Numbered from the stretch's first letter, positions 22,045 to 34,287 are shown. The stretch is 64,000 nucleotides of DNA from Schoenoplectus triqueter (GCA_964058805.1 CAXKVV010000580.1:62001-126000); one strand, 5' to 3'. Program-made: numbers and translations. The notes: a model not told the origin generated them from the letters alone.

Positions 22045-24779
22045 ATTATAGAAAATTGAATGACCTTACCATCAAAAATAAATTTCCTATACCCATAATT
22101 GATGATCTACTTGATGAGCTCAAAGATGCATGTGTATTTTCCAAACTAGACCTTAGGGCCGGTTATCATCAAATTAGAATGAATGCCCATTCCATTCCCT
22201 TGACTGCGTTTAGGACACATGATGGACTTTTTGAATTTACTGTCATGCCATTTGGATTAACAAATGCTCCAGCAACTTTTCAATCACTCATGCATTCAGT
22301 TTTCAAGCCATATTTGAGAAAATTCATATTGGTATTCTTTGATGACATCCTGATTTATAGTAAAGAGTTCCATACACATTTAGACCATCTTAAACTAACC
22401 TTGCAGCTCTTGCAGCAACATCAACTTCATGCCAAGCTCTCTAAATGTGCATTTGCCACTCCTCAAATAGATTACTTGGGCCACATTATTTCAAAGGATG
22501 GGGTTGCTACTGATCTAACAAAAATAACTGCTATGCTTAACAGGCCTACTCCTTCAACTGTAAAACAATTAAGGAGATTTTTAGGTTTAACTGGGTATTA
22601 TAGAAAGTTTATTAAACACTATGGTATAATAAGTAAACCCCTCATAGAGTTACTTAAGAAAAATTCTTTTCATTGGACTGCTGATACCCAATTAGCTTTT
22701 GAAAACCTGAAATGTGCCATGACTTCAGCCCCTGTACTGGCCTTACCAGATTTTTCACAGCCCTTTACTATAGAAACTGATGCTTGTCAGTATGGAATAG
22801 GTGTTGTCCTCATGCAAAATAAGAAACTCATTGGTTTTCTCAGTAAAAAGTTAGGCATTAAGAACCAAGGGCTCTCCACTTATGAAAAAGAATTATTGGC
22901 CTTATTTACTGCTGTAACTAAGGGGAGACATTATTTATTAGGCAATGAGTTTGTTATTAAAACAGACCAAATTAGTTTAAAGCACTTGCTTGACCAAAAA
23001 GTCCATACATCCCTTCAACACAAAGGATTGAGTGAATTATTAGGGTTGCACTATAAGATTGAGTATAAGAAAGGTGTTGAAAACAAAGTAGCAGATGCTT
23101 TGTCCAGATGTGAAGTTCTATCTAGACAAATTCCTTCAAATCATGGTGAATTATCAGCATTTACTGAGCTAATTCCTCAGTGGATATCTGATATCCAACA
23201 AAGTTATGCAGGTGATACATGGATTGCTACCCAATTCAAGAAAATTTCACCTCCTAACACCACCTACAAACAGCTCTCAATTCATCAAGGCATTCTACGC
23301 TACAAAGGGCGAATTTGTGTTGGTCAAGCTGGCAATTGGAGACAGCTACTACTTAAAGAACTGCATGATTCATTTCAAGGGGGCCACTCTGGCATAGATG
23401 TCACATACCATCGACTTCGACAGATTTTCTACTGGCCCCACATGAAGGAGGATGTGATAGCCTATGTTCAATCATGTGTCAATTGCCAAATGTCTAAACC
23501 TGAACACACTCCTTCCCCTGGACTCTTGCAACCACTACCTGTGCCAGTCTCTCCATGGTCAAGCATAGACATTGATTTCATCACTGGACTGCCTAGATCT
23601 GAGGGCAAAGATGTCATTATGGTTGTTGTAGATCGTTTCACCAAGTTTGCTCACTTCTTACCTTTATCTCATCCTTATACGGCCTCTACTGTTGCCCAAT
23701 GCTTCTTTGAAAAGATCTATACCTTACATGGCCTACCAAACTCCATTATTATTGATAGAGACCCTATCTTCACTAGCAATTTTTGGAGAGAGTTGTTGAA
23801 ACACTTTGGAGTTAAATTGAATATGAGCTCAGCTTACCATCCACAAACCGATGGTCAAACCGAACGTGTCAATCAGTGCTTGGAACATTACTTGAGGAGT
23901 ATGCTTCTTGATCACCCAAAGAAATGGACTTACTGGTTACCCTTGGCTCAATGGTGGTACAACTCCTCTTTTCACAGATCACTCAATACATCTCATTTTC
24001 AAGCCTTGTTTGGTTATTCACCTTCACAATTACCCCTTGGCCACCCACCACGTAGTGCAATTGAGTCTGTAGATACTTTTCTTCGCAATAGACACCATAC
24101 TTTCACCCAATTACGCTCCCATTTACTTCGTGCTCAAGAGAGAATGAAGAAATTTGCTGACCTCAAACGAATTGAGCGCCAATTTGCGATTGGTGATTGG
24201 GTTTATTTAAAGTTACAACCTTATCGGCAGATATCCATTTCAAAAGGCAAGAATCAGAAGCTTGGTCCCCGATTTTATGGCCCTTTCGAGATTGAAGAGC
24301 GTATCAGTACCGTTGTGTACCGTCTCCGCCTTCCAGCCGGTTCCGCCATTCATCCGGTGATTCACGTTTCCCAGCTCAAAAAACACATTAGTCGGGGCAT
24401 CAACATCTCACCCACATTGCCAATTACAAGTCCTGAAGGTCAATTGCATATTTATCCAGAATATGTGTTAGCTCGAAGAGCTATTAAACGCAACAACGAG
24501 GCGGTACCACAGTTGTTGGTTAAATGGAGCAACCTTTCTGAAGACGATGCTTCATGGGAAGACTACTCGACCCTACGAGATGCTTACCCTGACGCTCTTC
24601 TTGAGGACAAGAAGATTTTTGAGGGAGAGGGAATGTCAGAAGAGGCGATGGCAGCCATTAGCGGTACCAATACAGTCGGTATTGAGGGGGAAATACAATT
24701 GACGAAACGGGCAGATGAAGGGAGCGGTCAGTTAATATTTGAAGTTCGGGCAGGGGCGGCAGAAAGATCTGTCCGTTGA
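22035..24779 (+). CDS. Ty3/gypsy pol: reverse transcriptase, RNase H, integrase, chromodomain
   Basis: One 914-codon open frame picks up after the frameshift. It has reverse transcriptase with the FFDD active-site motif (GATGAC at 22341-22346), RNase H with ETDACQYG, the integrase zinc finger (H-H-C-C within about 23360-23490), and the integrase core with Asp in DIDFITG, Asp in IIDRDP and Glu in QTERVNQ. A chromodomain follows near 24455-24600 (YVLARRAIKR, LVKWSN, ASWEDY), which in related elements steers insertion to chromatin. The frame runs about 146 bases into the 3' LTR before its stop. There is no intact start because the natural protein is one polyprotein with gag. Confidence 0.93.
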   Translation: MCVDYRKLNDLTIKNKFPIPIIDDLLDELKDACVFSKLDLRAGYHQIRMNAHSIPLTAFRTHDGLFEFTVMPFGLTNAPATFQSLMHSVFKPYLRKFILVFFDDILIYSKEFHTHLDHLKLTLQLLQQHQLHAKLSKCAFATPQIDYLGHIISKDGVATDLTKITAMLNRPTPSTVKQLRRFLGLTGYYRKFIKHYGIISKPLIELLKKNSFHWTADTQLAFENLKCAMTSAPVLALPDFSQPFTIETDACQYGIGVVLMQNKKLIGFLSKKLGIKNQGLSTYEKELLALFTAVTKGRHYLLGNEFVIKTDQISLKHLLDQKVHTSLQHKGLSELLGLHYKIEYKKGVENKVADALSRCEVLSRQIPSNHGELSAFTELIPQWISDIQQSYAGDTWIATQFKKISPPNTTYKQLSIHQGILRYKGRICVGQAGNWRQLLLKELHDSFQGGHSGIDVTYHRLRQIFYWPHMKEDVIAYVQSCVNCQMSKPEHTPSPGLLQPLPVPVSPWSSIDIDFITGLPRSEGKDVIMVVVDRFTKFAHFLPLSHPYTASTVAQCFFEKIYTLHGLPNSIIIDRDPIFTSNFWRELLKHFGVKLNMSSAYHPQTDGQTERVNQCLEHYLRSMLLDHPKKWTYWLPLAQWWYNSSFHRSLNTSHFQALFGYSPSQLPLGHPPRSAIESVDTFLRNRHHTFTQLRSHLLRAQERMKKFADLKRIERQFAIGDWVYLKLQPYRQISISKGKNQKLGPRFYGPFEIEERISTVVYRLRLPAGSAIHPVIHVSQLKKHISRGINISPTLPITSPEGQLHIYPEYVLARRAIKRNNEAVPQLLVKWSNLSEDDASWEDYSTLRDAYPDALLEDKKIFEGEGMSEEAMAAISGTNTVGIEGEIQLTKRADEGSGQLIFEVRAGAAERSVR
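24621..24633 (+). other. Polypurine tract
   Basis: GAGGGAGAGGGAA directly precedes the 3' LTR and would prime plus-strand synthesis. Confidence 0.88.
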
Positions 24780-25098
24780 ATTTAAATTACGGACAACAAC
24801 GTTCGCGCAAACGAATCTGAACGATGGAAGATTCACGCAAGCTGACGTGGCATTCATACAGCGATTAGCGATGGATTCTTTATCAATTTTCTTGTTTCTT
24901 GTTGCATTAGTTTCGCCTATAAATAGGCTATTAATTCATGTATTTGGATTATGGAAAAGATATTGAAAAGTATTAGTTCTGCCAACTCAGTTTCTAGCTA
25001 AAGCTTCCGCCATTGTTATTTTCTGAAATTCTTCAAATTGAATCTTGTTTTCAAGGAAATTCTTTCCAGAACACACTCATTTCATCAGTTGTGTTACA
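24634..25098 (+). repeat. 3' LTR
   Basis: Same length as the 5' LTR (465 bp), differing at about 10 positions by hand count (for example GATGGC for GATAGC and TATTGAG for TACCGAG). Confidence 0.96.
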
Positions 25099-25103
25099 AT
25101 AAT

Positions 25104-26390
25104 CATACCGACTGATCTTATAATTTCCAACCTCCAACCAATCTCATTTTAACTGTTACCTCTGAAGAAAGCAATTCTCTGATTAATTACATATAAGTTG
25201 AGGGTTTTCCGTGTGAAATGTATTTGAGTGTGAGAGCGCTCTTTTGTGAGCTAAGCTTGTTGATCAGTACTTGGGTGAATGGCAAAATATGCCAAAATGG
25301 TTTGTGATATGAGACCAGCCGACAAGTGTTATGTTATTTTTGGGATATAATAATTGAGACCCTTAATTTCTTTTGTCTATTAGCCTACTTGTTTCAGAGG
25401 TCCCGTTTGAGACACAAAGTCAGAGAAAACGACACAGCATGAAGAAAAGAACAAAATCACGGAGCTATTACGATTAGATTACATGTTAGGTCCACAACTC
25501 AAAAGAGGAAAACAACCAATCAAGTGCTCTCTATGCGCAATTAAACTCATATTGGAGACTTAGACATAACAACGGAGGAAATGAAATTGTTTCCAAATTT
25601 GTATATATCACGGATCGTTGGGGCCTTGGGGGAAAAAGGAGTTGGTTGTGCTGCGTGATTTGGAAGCTGATTGATGAATTTATGCACTGCTGGACTGATA
25701 GTTCCAAACGTAATACAATCTGCAGGGACTATGACAGCTCCTTCTTGTGGTCTTTTGTGTTTGAGTTTGAGATTTTCGAGTCAAAATAACTTTTATTACA
25801 GTCTTGACTTGATTTTTTTTTATCGTGCTTTGGAGTCAATGACTTTGACTTTCACATGTACTATCTCACATCTCATAGTTATATATATATTTAAAGGTTT
25901 TAGAGAACATATATAATATATTTCATACACGAATCATTAATGAATAATTCATGAATAAAATATATTATATCAAATTTAAAATAATATTATATATTTTTAT
26001 ATAATTTTTATATTTTTAATTATACTAGAATATCCGAATAAATTATTTATAATTTTTATATTTTAATATATATTATATTTATATTATATAAAATAAAATA
26101 TTTTAAATTATATTAATATTATATCTGAATCACAAATTATTTATCGCTGTTTTCCGAATTATTCATCCGTTATTACGCTCTTAGACGAGAAAAATAGATT
26201 CCAATTGATCGAGGCCCACAGAAAATCCTTCGCGACCTCCAGCGCCCACTCCAAATAAATCACTTGCATAGATGCACAAATCTTCGTAAACAAATATTAA
26301 GCACTCTATATTTACGCGCACACTGAACCCTCATTTAACAATTAAATAAAAATTAACTATTTTTTGGTACCATTATCCGGGCATTAAGTA
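25104..26390. other. Gene-free intergenic DNA before the GAUT7-like gene
   Basis: The region 25880-26160 is almost pure A/T with ATATTATAT-like words. The 81-codon frame at 25671-25916 shows no motif. The final stretch (about 26350-26575) is a pyrimidine-rich leader and probably holds the start of GAUT7-like transcription. Confidence 0.5.
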
Positions 26391-26575
26391 CCTCTCTCCC
26401 AATCAAAATCTCTCTAGCCCACTCCACTCTTTTGCTCCTTTGATCATTTTTTCTCTATATTCTCTAATCCGAGAACAAAGGAAGAACCGAGTCCAGAATC
26501 CAACAATCCAAAAATAAATACTCATACAATCAGGAGAGGCGCAGAAAAAAATATATCGCGAGTTTATAGATAGAA

Positions 26576-29500
26576 ATGAAGGCATCCGCGCCACCTCAGG
26601 CGAGGCGGCGGAGAGGACCGAGCTTGGTGGTGCTTGCGCTCGTCGTCTGCTCTCTCCTCGTTCCTGTCGCGTTTGTGTTCTTCTTTTCAGCGGGTAATTC
26701 ATTATGTACTATGCATGTTTTCATTTCTTTTTCTTTTTTTCTGGGATCTGGTTTGGTTGGATTTGGTTTGATCTGAGACGGGACAGATTCTGATTCACTT
26801 AAGCCATTATTTTGATCCGCATTGTTCTGTTCGTGCTCGGATCTACGTTGAAGAGAGATCGTCAAAATGATCGGGTGAGATGGCACATTTCTAAAGCAGT
26901 TTGATTATGAAGCATGTGTTTTCCTGTTTCTGTGAAATTCCCCGGTCAAGAAGCTTTCCCAAAAACGCGAAACTGAATTTTAAATGAGAATGAGTCTGAT
27001 TGTTTTGTTTATGCATATTTACTGAAATGGCTTAATAAACCTCAATCCGCCCTTCTTTTTTTTCTTGGAAATTCATTATATGTGTCTAAAATTGACTAGC
27101 TGCAATTGTTGTTTAATGTGAGAGGCACGTTTCATCTTTCAGTACCCATTTTTTGCTCTTATAATGTGTATATAATATTTTGATTTCTTGGTTCAGGATA
27201 TGGATCTGATGACCGGCCACAAGAGGTACCATCCTTTTTCTTTATTTTAGTTGTCTTTTTATGAATTAAATTTTCAGAATCAGTGACAAATGAGCTAGTC
27301 AGTGAAATCCACAAAACTCGTGCAAGTTTTTGTTTTTCTATTTGCTCATCTGCAGAATTTTTTTTCTCTGTAGGAATTTGGTATAAACTTTCTTGATTTG
27401 ACGCCTGATAAAGAATCAGAGGTCGGATTCATAAACCAAAAATCAAATTAAATGTCACAATTTTTAATTTGATAAAGATTTCTAATCAGTAATATTGTTG
27501 TTTCGATGCATTTTTGCTTCTTAAATACAGGAAGTCCAGCATCAAGTAGATGAATCTAGGGAAAAACCTGTACCAATTGTTACAGAGGTTTGTTCTTACT
27601 CTTTATTTTTTAATAGTAAAGAAGTAAATACTGCAGCACTATTAAAAAAATATGAAGATGCATTACTAAAGAAAGTTTTATTTTAATTTTTTTATAGATC
27701 CATACACAAACAACAAGTCAGGATGCCTTATCAGGTACTAATTTCATGTCAATTTCTGCATCTAAAACTGACATTTCTATATCTTTTTGTCGTTTCTACC
27801 AAGGTTGCAATTCTGTGGGGGTACCATTTATTTATGTATCGTCCTATACGAGATGATTTAAATAGAAATTAGGTCAAACCCACCCCTCCAAATTAAGTCA
27901 AGAAAAATTGAAGTCAATGAAACTGTTATTATTTTTTTTTTGGTAATTTAGGTAATTTTACTAGATACTGGTTGCACATTTGCTTATACCAACAAAAGTT
28001 TATTGAAATAGTGGTTGACGTTATCACCTTTCAGTTTTTTATTATACTATACTTTGCTTATACCAACAATTGTTGCCACCGTAATGATGATTTTCCTTGT
28101 GCAGCTGTTCCAAAAGAGACTATAGTTCCACCAAAGCCACTTCCACCTCCAAGTGTGCATGTAGGATTTAACTATTCCCAACTTCTTATATATACAGAGA
28201 TGTCCATTTGATTTACAACATAAGTGAATAATGTATTCTCATTTTTCTGATTCTATTTTTCCTATTTTAAGAGCAATGACACGGAGGGCAAGGGGAAGCG
28301 TTTCAGATTCAGTGAGGAACTCGACAGAGCATGCCAGATTGAGTTCGGCAGCTATTGTCTATGGTCAATAGAGAGAAGGGAATTCATGAAGGATGCAATT
28401 GTAAAAAGGCTCAAAGACCAAGTTTTTGTGGCCAGATCTTATTACCCGAGCATTGCAAAACTTCAGGGAAAGGAGGTTCTCACTCGTGAATTGAAGCAGT
28501 GCATTCAAGACCATGAAAAAGTTCTTAGCGAATCTATTGTGGATGGCGACCTGCCTTCTTCGTGCGTTCTTATGTTTATTTATTCATTCTTTTGTTCATT
28601 TCAATTTGCTGAAATCAGGCTTCTTCTAACAACTAATTGGAGGTTTTAACAAGTCTTGTTATATTGAGAAACCTTTGTACGACTTATTAGCACTATATGT
28701 TGGTTTTAGATAAGACTTGTTTTATTGAGAAAGTCACAGGGACCTCAGCTTAAAATCACTCATTTTTGTTTGTTTCAGAATGTTAATGCTATGTTATCAT
28801 GTACTGTTTTAGAAATGAGAGTGGTTTTGAACTTGTATGAGAGTCCGGTTGGTGGTGGTTGCCAGAGAGGAAATTTATTAATGCAATCTTAGCTTCTCTT
28901 GGGTACAAGTTACCAGTAGCTACCAATATTTTTGGTGCTTTAGTATATGGTAAAGGATATTGTGAAACAAATGCAACCTGAAACAAGAAAGCTATTAGTG
29001 ATGGTGGCATGCAGTTACCAGTACAATTCAAGATAGTACAGGAAAGTTTAAACATAATGTTTTTTGAACAATATTAATATAACACAAATTTTGCTTGTTC
29101 TTTTGTTTTATTTCAGCATAGCAATGAAGATGGTCAGGATGGAACAAGCAATTGCTCAAGCGACAGGATCACCAGTGGATTGCAATAATGTCATCAGAAA
29201 GCTTCGGCAAATTCTTGATTTGACAGAAGCTGAGATACACTTCCACCAAGTTCAGAGTGCATTTCTGTACTACCTTGGTGTTCACACCATGCCAAAAAGC
29301 TTGCATTGCTTGAACATGAGATTGACTGTAGAGTACTTAAAACCCTTAACGTCAGATTCTGATGGGTTTTATCTGGAGAAGTTTGATATGCCAAAATATA
29401 GACATTGTGTTATCTTTTCTAAACATGTACTTGCCGCTTCAGTAACAGTTAATTCGACTGTGATGAGCTCTAAGGTATGCGGAAAAAAGAGAAGGAAGCA

Positions 29501-31272
29501 AAAAAAAAAAAAATCCAAATTTCATTTATTTCCTGTTTTATATTTTATGAGTTGACTTTTGTCATGTGCAAATGGAAACCAATTGTTGCTATACTTGCAG
29601 CTACCCCTTTGATTTTTGAGATAATTTCATATAATTAATGCTAGCTGGTAGATTAGCATAAGAGAGAACATTTGCTACAGTATATAGCTTGATGGGTTTG
29701 CTCCTGAGTTCCTAAATTTGATGAGGTCTATTTTTACTGTGATTGCTGAATGCAAGTTTTTTTCAGAACTAAACTAGCTTGATGGCGTATTCTCGAGTTT
29801 GACAAGTTGGTGACAGTTAGTCAATTTTTATTGACTTAAAATTGAGTGTTTAATTGCTAATCAAATGTGGGAGGGTTGTGTTCATGTTCTGTCAAATATA
29901 TTGTTTGTTGTCTTTAATAAAAGACATTGGAATTGGGTTATCAATTTTCAAAGTTAAATTTTCATGACATCTGAATCTTATGCCTCATGATTCTTCTTTT
30001 ATAGGTGACAGGAGACATGATTTTTCATGTAGTGACTGATGCGCTAAACTACTATGCCATGAAGCTCTGGTTTTCAAGGCATTCTTTCAAGGAGGCAGCT
30101 ATTCATGTAATAAACTATGAAGCAGTAATATCACAAAGCTACCTCAGAAATGTACCAAGGGAGCTATTCCTCTCAGAGGAATTTCGAGTTTCAATTCATG
30201 ATCCTGACATGCCTCCTACAAAGTCACGCATGGAGTACATGTCGGTTTTCAGCCACTCACATTTCTTCCTCCCTGAAATTTTCAAAAATCTAAAAAAGGT
30301 GGTTTTGTTGGATGATGATGTGGTGGTACAGCGTGATCTTTCTTTTCTCTGGGACCTTGATATGGGTGAGAAGGTGAATGGTGCAATGAGTTTTTGCGGT
30401 GTCAAGTTGGGGCATCTTAGGAAATACCTGGGTGATAATATTTATGAAGCAAAATCTTGTGCATGGATGTCTGGGTTGAATGTAATTGATTTGGAGAAAT
30501 GGAGGGAGTACAAGGTCACTGATAAGTATCTTCATCTTCTGGAACAGGTTGGTAAAATATGATTTTTCTTTCTTTCATTTACTCATTTTTTTTTTGATGA
30601 TTTATTTATTTATGTATGTATGTACCCTCTTTGTCATTGTCAAAAAGCCCTTGAGATAGTTTGCTTGGAGAAAATAGAAAAAAGGACTATTGCATATTTG
30701 CACAAATTTTAGCAGGGACCCGGAAAATTGAAGTACACAACAGGAATAAAATTGATTTGTCAAGCAAGTCAAGTTTTACTTGTACACAAATTACTGGTGT
30801 TATATCAAACTGTCAATTGAAGAAGTATCTAAACAGATTTTACTTTAAGAAAGGTACATTTTATTAACAGAACTCTTGTAGGTTTTGTTTTCTTGCAAAA
30901 CAGTTAAGATAAGATGTGCTCACATACAATTTTTTGAAAACTTGACATTTCCTTTATGTGCTCAACACGATGCAACATAATATTTTGTAGTATCAAGATG
31001 AGGGACCATCAGCTTTACGAGCAGCAGCCTTGCCTTTAAGCCTGCTCACATTTGAAAACCTTATCCATCAATTGGATGATGCACTGGCAGTGTCAGCTCT
31101 TGGATATAATTATGAAGTTGACATTGACATCATCAGTCGTGCTGCATCTTTGCACTATAATGGGAAGAGGAAACCTTGGCTTGATTTGGGCATTACAGCT
31201 TACAAGAAGTACTGGTGGCGTTTCCTGACTGAGGAGGAGCAGTATATGAACGACTGCAACTTACATCCCTAG
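26576..31272 (+). CDS. GAUT7: GAUT7-type galacturonosyltransferase (GT8)
   Basis: GAUT7 is a Golgi GT8 protein that pairs with and anchors GAUT1 in the complex making homogalacturonan pectin. Ten exons join in frame: 26576-26693, 27197-27225, 27374-27421, 27531-27587, 27698-27734, 28105-28160, 28272-28561, 29117-29474, 30005-30547 and 30991-31272, giving 605 residues. A basic start and one membrane segment (about 15-38) make a type II anchor. A variable Pro-rich stem follows, then the conserved CQIEFGSYCLW and YYPSIAKLQ region. The GT8 domain has LLDDDVVVQRDL (DDD at about 434-436) and LHYNGKRKPWL near the end. The FGSYCLW and MKDA blocks point to GAUT7 rather than the catalytic GAUT1 group. 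No broken exon was found. Confidence 0.92.
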
Positions 31273-32100
31273 CTGAAGTATTAGAATTCTTTTGAGGGGT
31301 TCCAAGCTATATTTCCCTAAGGGAAATTACTGCAGTGCACTTGTGATAGGGAGTTAGGGACCTTGCTGAAGAAAAAAGGCTATCAGTTGGTATATATATA
31401 TATATATATTGCAAGGTGCAATTGCAATTGCACATGTTGATACAAAGCTTAGGTTTCTGAGGTATGCTAGGCTTTAGTTGATTAGTTGGCATGGTAGAGA
31501 TAACTCTGTGCCGTCTCGAGTTAATTTTTGCGCTCATGATTATTTTGTCCCCCTTTTCTTTTTGTTTTCATTTTGCCTCTATTTTTTTTTTACTTTATAT
31601 TTCCGTCCTTTATGAATTAAAGGACATATAGGTTTGACCCCAGACAGATAGGCAGGCAGCTAGTTAAATTCATTGTTTATTTATAAACATTGATTATTTA
31701 ATTAATGGTGTAAACATTTCTCCTATAATGAATCTGTAATACTAGTGATCTGGTCAGAAATTCTTTTGATTAACATATATATATAATTTTTTTGTCTCGG
31801 AGCTCGGACGTTGGAACTGATTCCTAGGGAGGGTCAAGTGAGTTAATGATGTCAAAAACATGATGCTGGAAAGGTCAATGTGTTAGTGTGCATTAATAAA
31901 AAAAAACAATAAAAAAGGTGAATGGTGATGATAGAGACGGACATAATCCTCGAGGCTCTAGCTTAGAAACTGTTGTTTATATTATTCGTAGTCGTAGTTT
32001 GAGGTCACCGAGCTTATTTATTTTGGGTCGCCTCGCCTATCACATACGCCGAGGTCCAACTCCGAAGTAGTAATTACATTTTGATATTTTCTCTTTTTAT
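31273..32100. other. GAUT7-like 3' flank, no gene seen
   Basis: It includes a TA microsatellite at about 31391-31410 and ordinary AT-rich DNA. Between about 31800 and 32070 there is GC-richer sequence with repeated CGAG/GAGGTC words of unknown origin. Confidence 0.5.
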
Positions 32101-32128
32101 TCGGTGCTCGGTGCTCGGTGCTCGGTGC
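32101..32128. repeat. TCGGTGC heptamer, four tandem copies
   Basis: Four exact head-to-tail copies of TCGGTGC, followed by a degenerate fifth. Confidence 0.95.
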
Positions 32129-32289
32129 TCGCTCCTAATCCCTACAAATTTGAACATTTTTCCACCACCATGGCACCAACTTCCATTAAAAAACTTGAGC
32201 ATTTTTTCTACCACCAACTACCGTTAAAAGAATTTGAACAGAAACAGGAGCCGACACAGATTTCTAACAGGCTAACAGCTCTCCCTCCT

Positions 32290-33560
32290 TGTGCTGGACT
32301 GCTGATCATGATCTCTCTGGGTCTCCGGCGACTACGAGGCCCAACGCCACTGGATGGAGAAAGATCACTCTGCATCTCCCTCCATCACATTGGTACAGGA
32401 ACCACTGCCTACTGGGGACTTGATTATCCCCCCTCTCGGCCTTTCTTAACGCCTCTATACCCGACCCCGTTTCCCTCCGCACTTCTCGAGGATTCGAGTC
32501 ATATGCATCGTGAGTGTTTTTTTATTGTATTTTCTTTTACATTTTCAGGTTTGGACATCTAATGGTGGATAATTTGACCCTGTTTGTACTCGAGTATTTG
32601 ATTGGCAGTACAAATTAAATGATACTAGTGACAATGATAGGAATTAAATTCTTTTTTTCTTAAATCATTTTTATTGCTCTTTTTATTTCTATGTTTCCAT
32701 TTAGCATCCAAGTGTCAACAAGTTACTTCATATTAAATTAAGTTTTGGGTACAAATTTTCTTATACATAATTTTCTGTTGGAGGAAATTGGTGATGAGAT
32801 GGACGGTGCTGTTATCTGACCTAGCAGTATTTTTTCCAGCTGCTCTTTATTTTTTGTGGGCTTAATCTCGGGGAAATTTTGGTAAAAAGAGATTGATTAG
32901 GTGGTCTCTTGCAATGATTTTACTAAATCCATGCTTAGTTTTAATAGATCAGGGCCATTTCCAGTACAACTGCATTAGTTTAGGTCTCAATCTTGTTGCA
33001 GTTGCAGCAATTCTGTCAAATAATGACATTGTTGGATCGATTTTTTTCACTCTTGCAATAAACCACAAACAGGTTTGTCTTTCATTCTCCCTTTTTCTTT
33101 TCCTTTCTCGCAATATGATTTCTCATTGATATTACACATATCCGATATGTTTAGCAACATCAGAAATGCATGAAAAAGACGGTAATATTAAATCAAAATC
33201 AGACCGTGATTACCTATACAGTTTGGTACTGTGCGGTATAACATTTAACTGGAATTGTGCCAATATTGATGTTTTTTTTGAAGATGTGGGAATACTAGGG
33301 ATGAGTTCTTGCAAGGGTCTTCTATGGGCAATATGTTTATTATTAAATCACCTTTATGTTGCTGTTACAGATGAGTTTATGCTATGTATTGGCATTCTTC
33401 AGCCATCTTCTGGGAAAATACTTTAAGCATAATTATTTAATTCTTCATGTCATGAAGTTAGGTAGTGGTCTTGGCAACATTTGCCCTTGTTTCTGTAAAT
33501 GCTTGGATCATAGAAACTTCACTTTAATACAACTATACAAGGAACACAAAATAATATTGT
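32290..33560 (+). pseudogene. ALG6-like dolichyl-P-glucose glucosyltransferase, pseudogene fragment
   Basis: ALG6 adds the first glucose to the lipid-linked oligosaccharide for N-glycosylation in the ER. Its remains lie here in order but in changing frames: SGDYEAQRHWME (about 32325-32362), then ITLHLPPSHWYRN and YWGLDYPP (to about 32432). Next come MRWTVLLSDLAVFFPAALYF (about 32796-32858) and LLNPCLVLIDQGHFQYN onward to AINHKQ (32926-33072, ending at a normal GT donor). Last is MSLCYVLAFFSHLLGKYF after a CAG acceptor (about 33371-33425). Frameshifts and stops break the first part, the N-terminus and all later membrane segments are missing, and MITEs follow at 33616. The exon borders persist, so this was a genomic duplicate rather than a retrocopy. 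Confidence 0.82.
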
Positions 33561-33615
33561 ATGGCGAACAACTGTTACAACAAACATTAAGAAACATTTA
33601 AAAAATTATATATAT

Positions 33616-33957
33616 AGTTATGTTACGGTTAGTCGCGAAGTACAAAATATTTTTGTACTTCGCGTCGTATCTCTTATTTTCGAATTCAAAACACCGATCC
33701 GACCATTAAAAGTGTTCTCCATATTGAAATATGTTTGGAGATCAAAATGCATTGAGTTTATGATTTTTTATAAGAATGATTTTCTAATCCTCAAAAAATA
33801 AAAAATAAATTCTAAAAAATATAAAATTTGGTCTTCAAACATATTTTAATATAGAGAACACTTTTAACGATAGGATCAGTGTTTTGAATTTAAAAATGAG
33901 AGATACGATGTGAAATATAAAAATATTTTGTACTTTATGACTAACCATAGCATAACT
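33616..33957. mobile_element. Foldback MITE, about 342 bp
   Basis: The left arm starts AGTTATGTTACGGTTAGTC and the right arm ends GACTAACCATAGCATAACT. Inner blocks such as AGTACAAAATATTTTTGTACT and the CTTCAAACATATTTTAATAT pair also mirror each other. It is built like the element at 186-572 and likewise borders TATATA and (CT)n/(GA)n tracts (33957-33980), though the two differ in sequence. Confidence 0.8.
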
Positions 33958-33980
33958 CTCTCTCTATATATAGAGAGAGA

Positions 33981-34275
33981 GTAAAACTAGTGTGCTCCTA
34001 GGAACACGGAGTCTTTCCGTGATTCTAGCTCAAAATGTATATCAAATTATCTCCAAATTTTGAGTTATCACTCTCATTAAATTTTTCATATTGAAATCTC
34101 GTGAGATATAAAAATTCGGGATGTTATAAATTTTCTACGTCACTATTTTTAAATTTTGAAAATAATATATTTGTACATCATTTAATGCACGTTTTGAGTT
34201 AGAATCACGGAGAAATTTCGTGCTACTAGAAACACACTAGATCATCTAGTTTTACTAGAAACACGCTAGTTTTAC
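33981..34275. mobile_element. MITE with GTAAAACTAG ends, about 295 bp
   Basis: The left end GTAAAACTAGTGTG is mirrored by CACGCTAGTTTTAC at the right. The inner CCGTGATTCTAGCTCAAAA is matched by TTTTGAGTTAGAATCACGG. A partial, diverged relative lies at about 42630-42960. Confidence 0.72.
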
Positions 34276-34287
34276 CTTATATAGGGT

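Larger units (their letters stand above)
19476..25098 (+). mobile_element. Complete Ty3/gypsy chromodomain LTR retrotransposon, 5.62 kb
   Basis: Two 465-bp LTRs (TG...CA) enclose gag-pol and are flanked by the 5-bp duplication ATAAT (19471-19475 and 25099-25103). A primer site matching initiator Met tRNA (19943-19954) and a purine tract (24621-24633) sit at the expected places. The domain order is gag, protease, reverse transcriptase, RNase H, integrase, chromodomain, that of a Ty3/gypsy chromovirus. I count about 10 differences between the LTRs, mostly transitions, so insertion was fairly recent. The coding frame is nonetheless broken by four stops in gag, a one-base frameshift in reverse transcriptase and a lost protease Asp. 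It cannot act on its own as read here. Confidence 0.96.

Noticed and set aside
25880..26190. AT-rich block as a relative of the hAT MITE at 44748
   Set aside because: It shares GAATTATTC-like words, but no inverted ends or target duplication were found.
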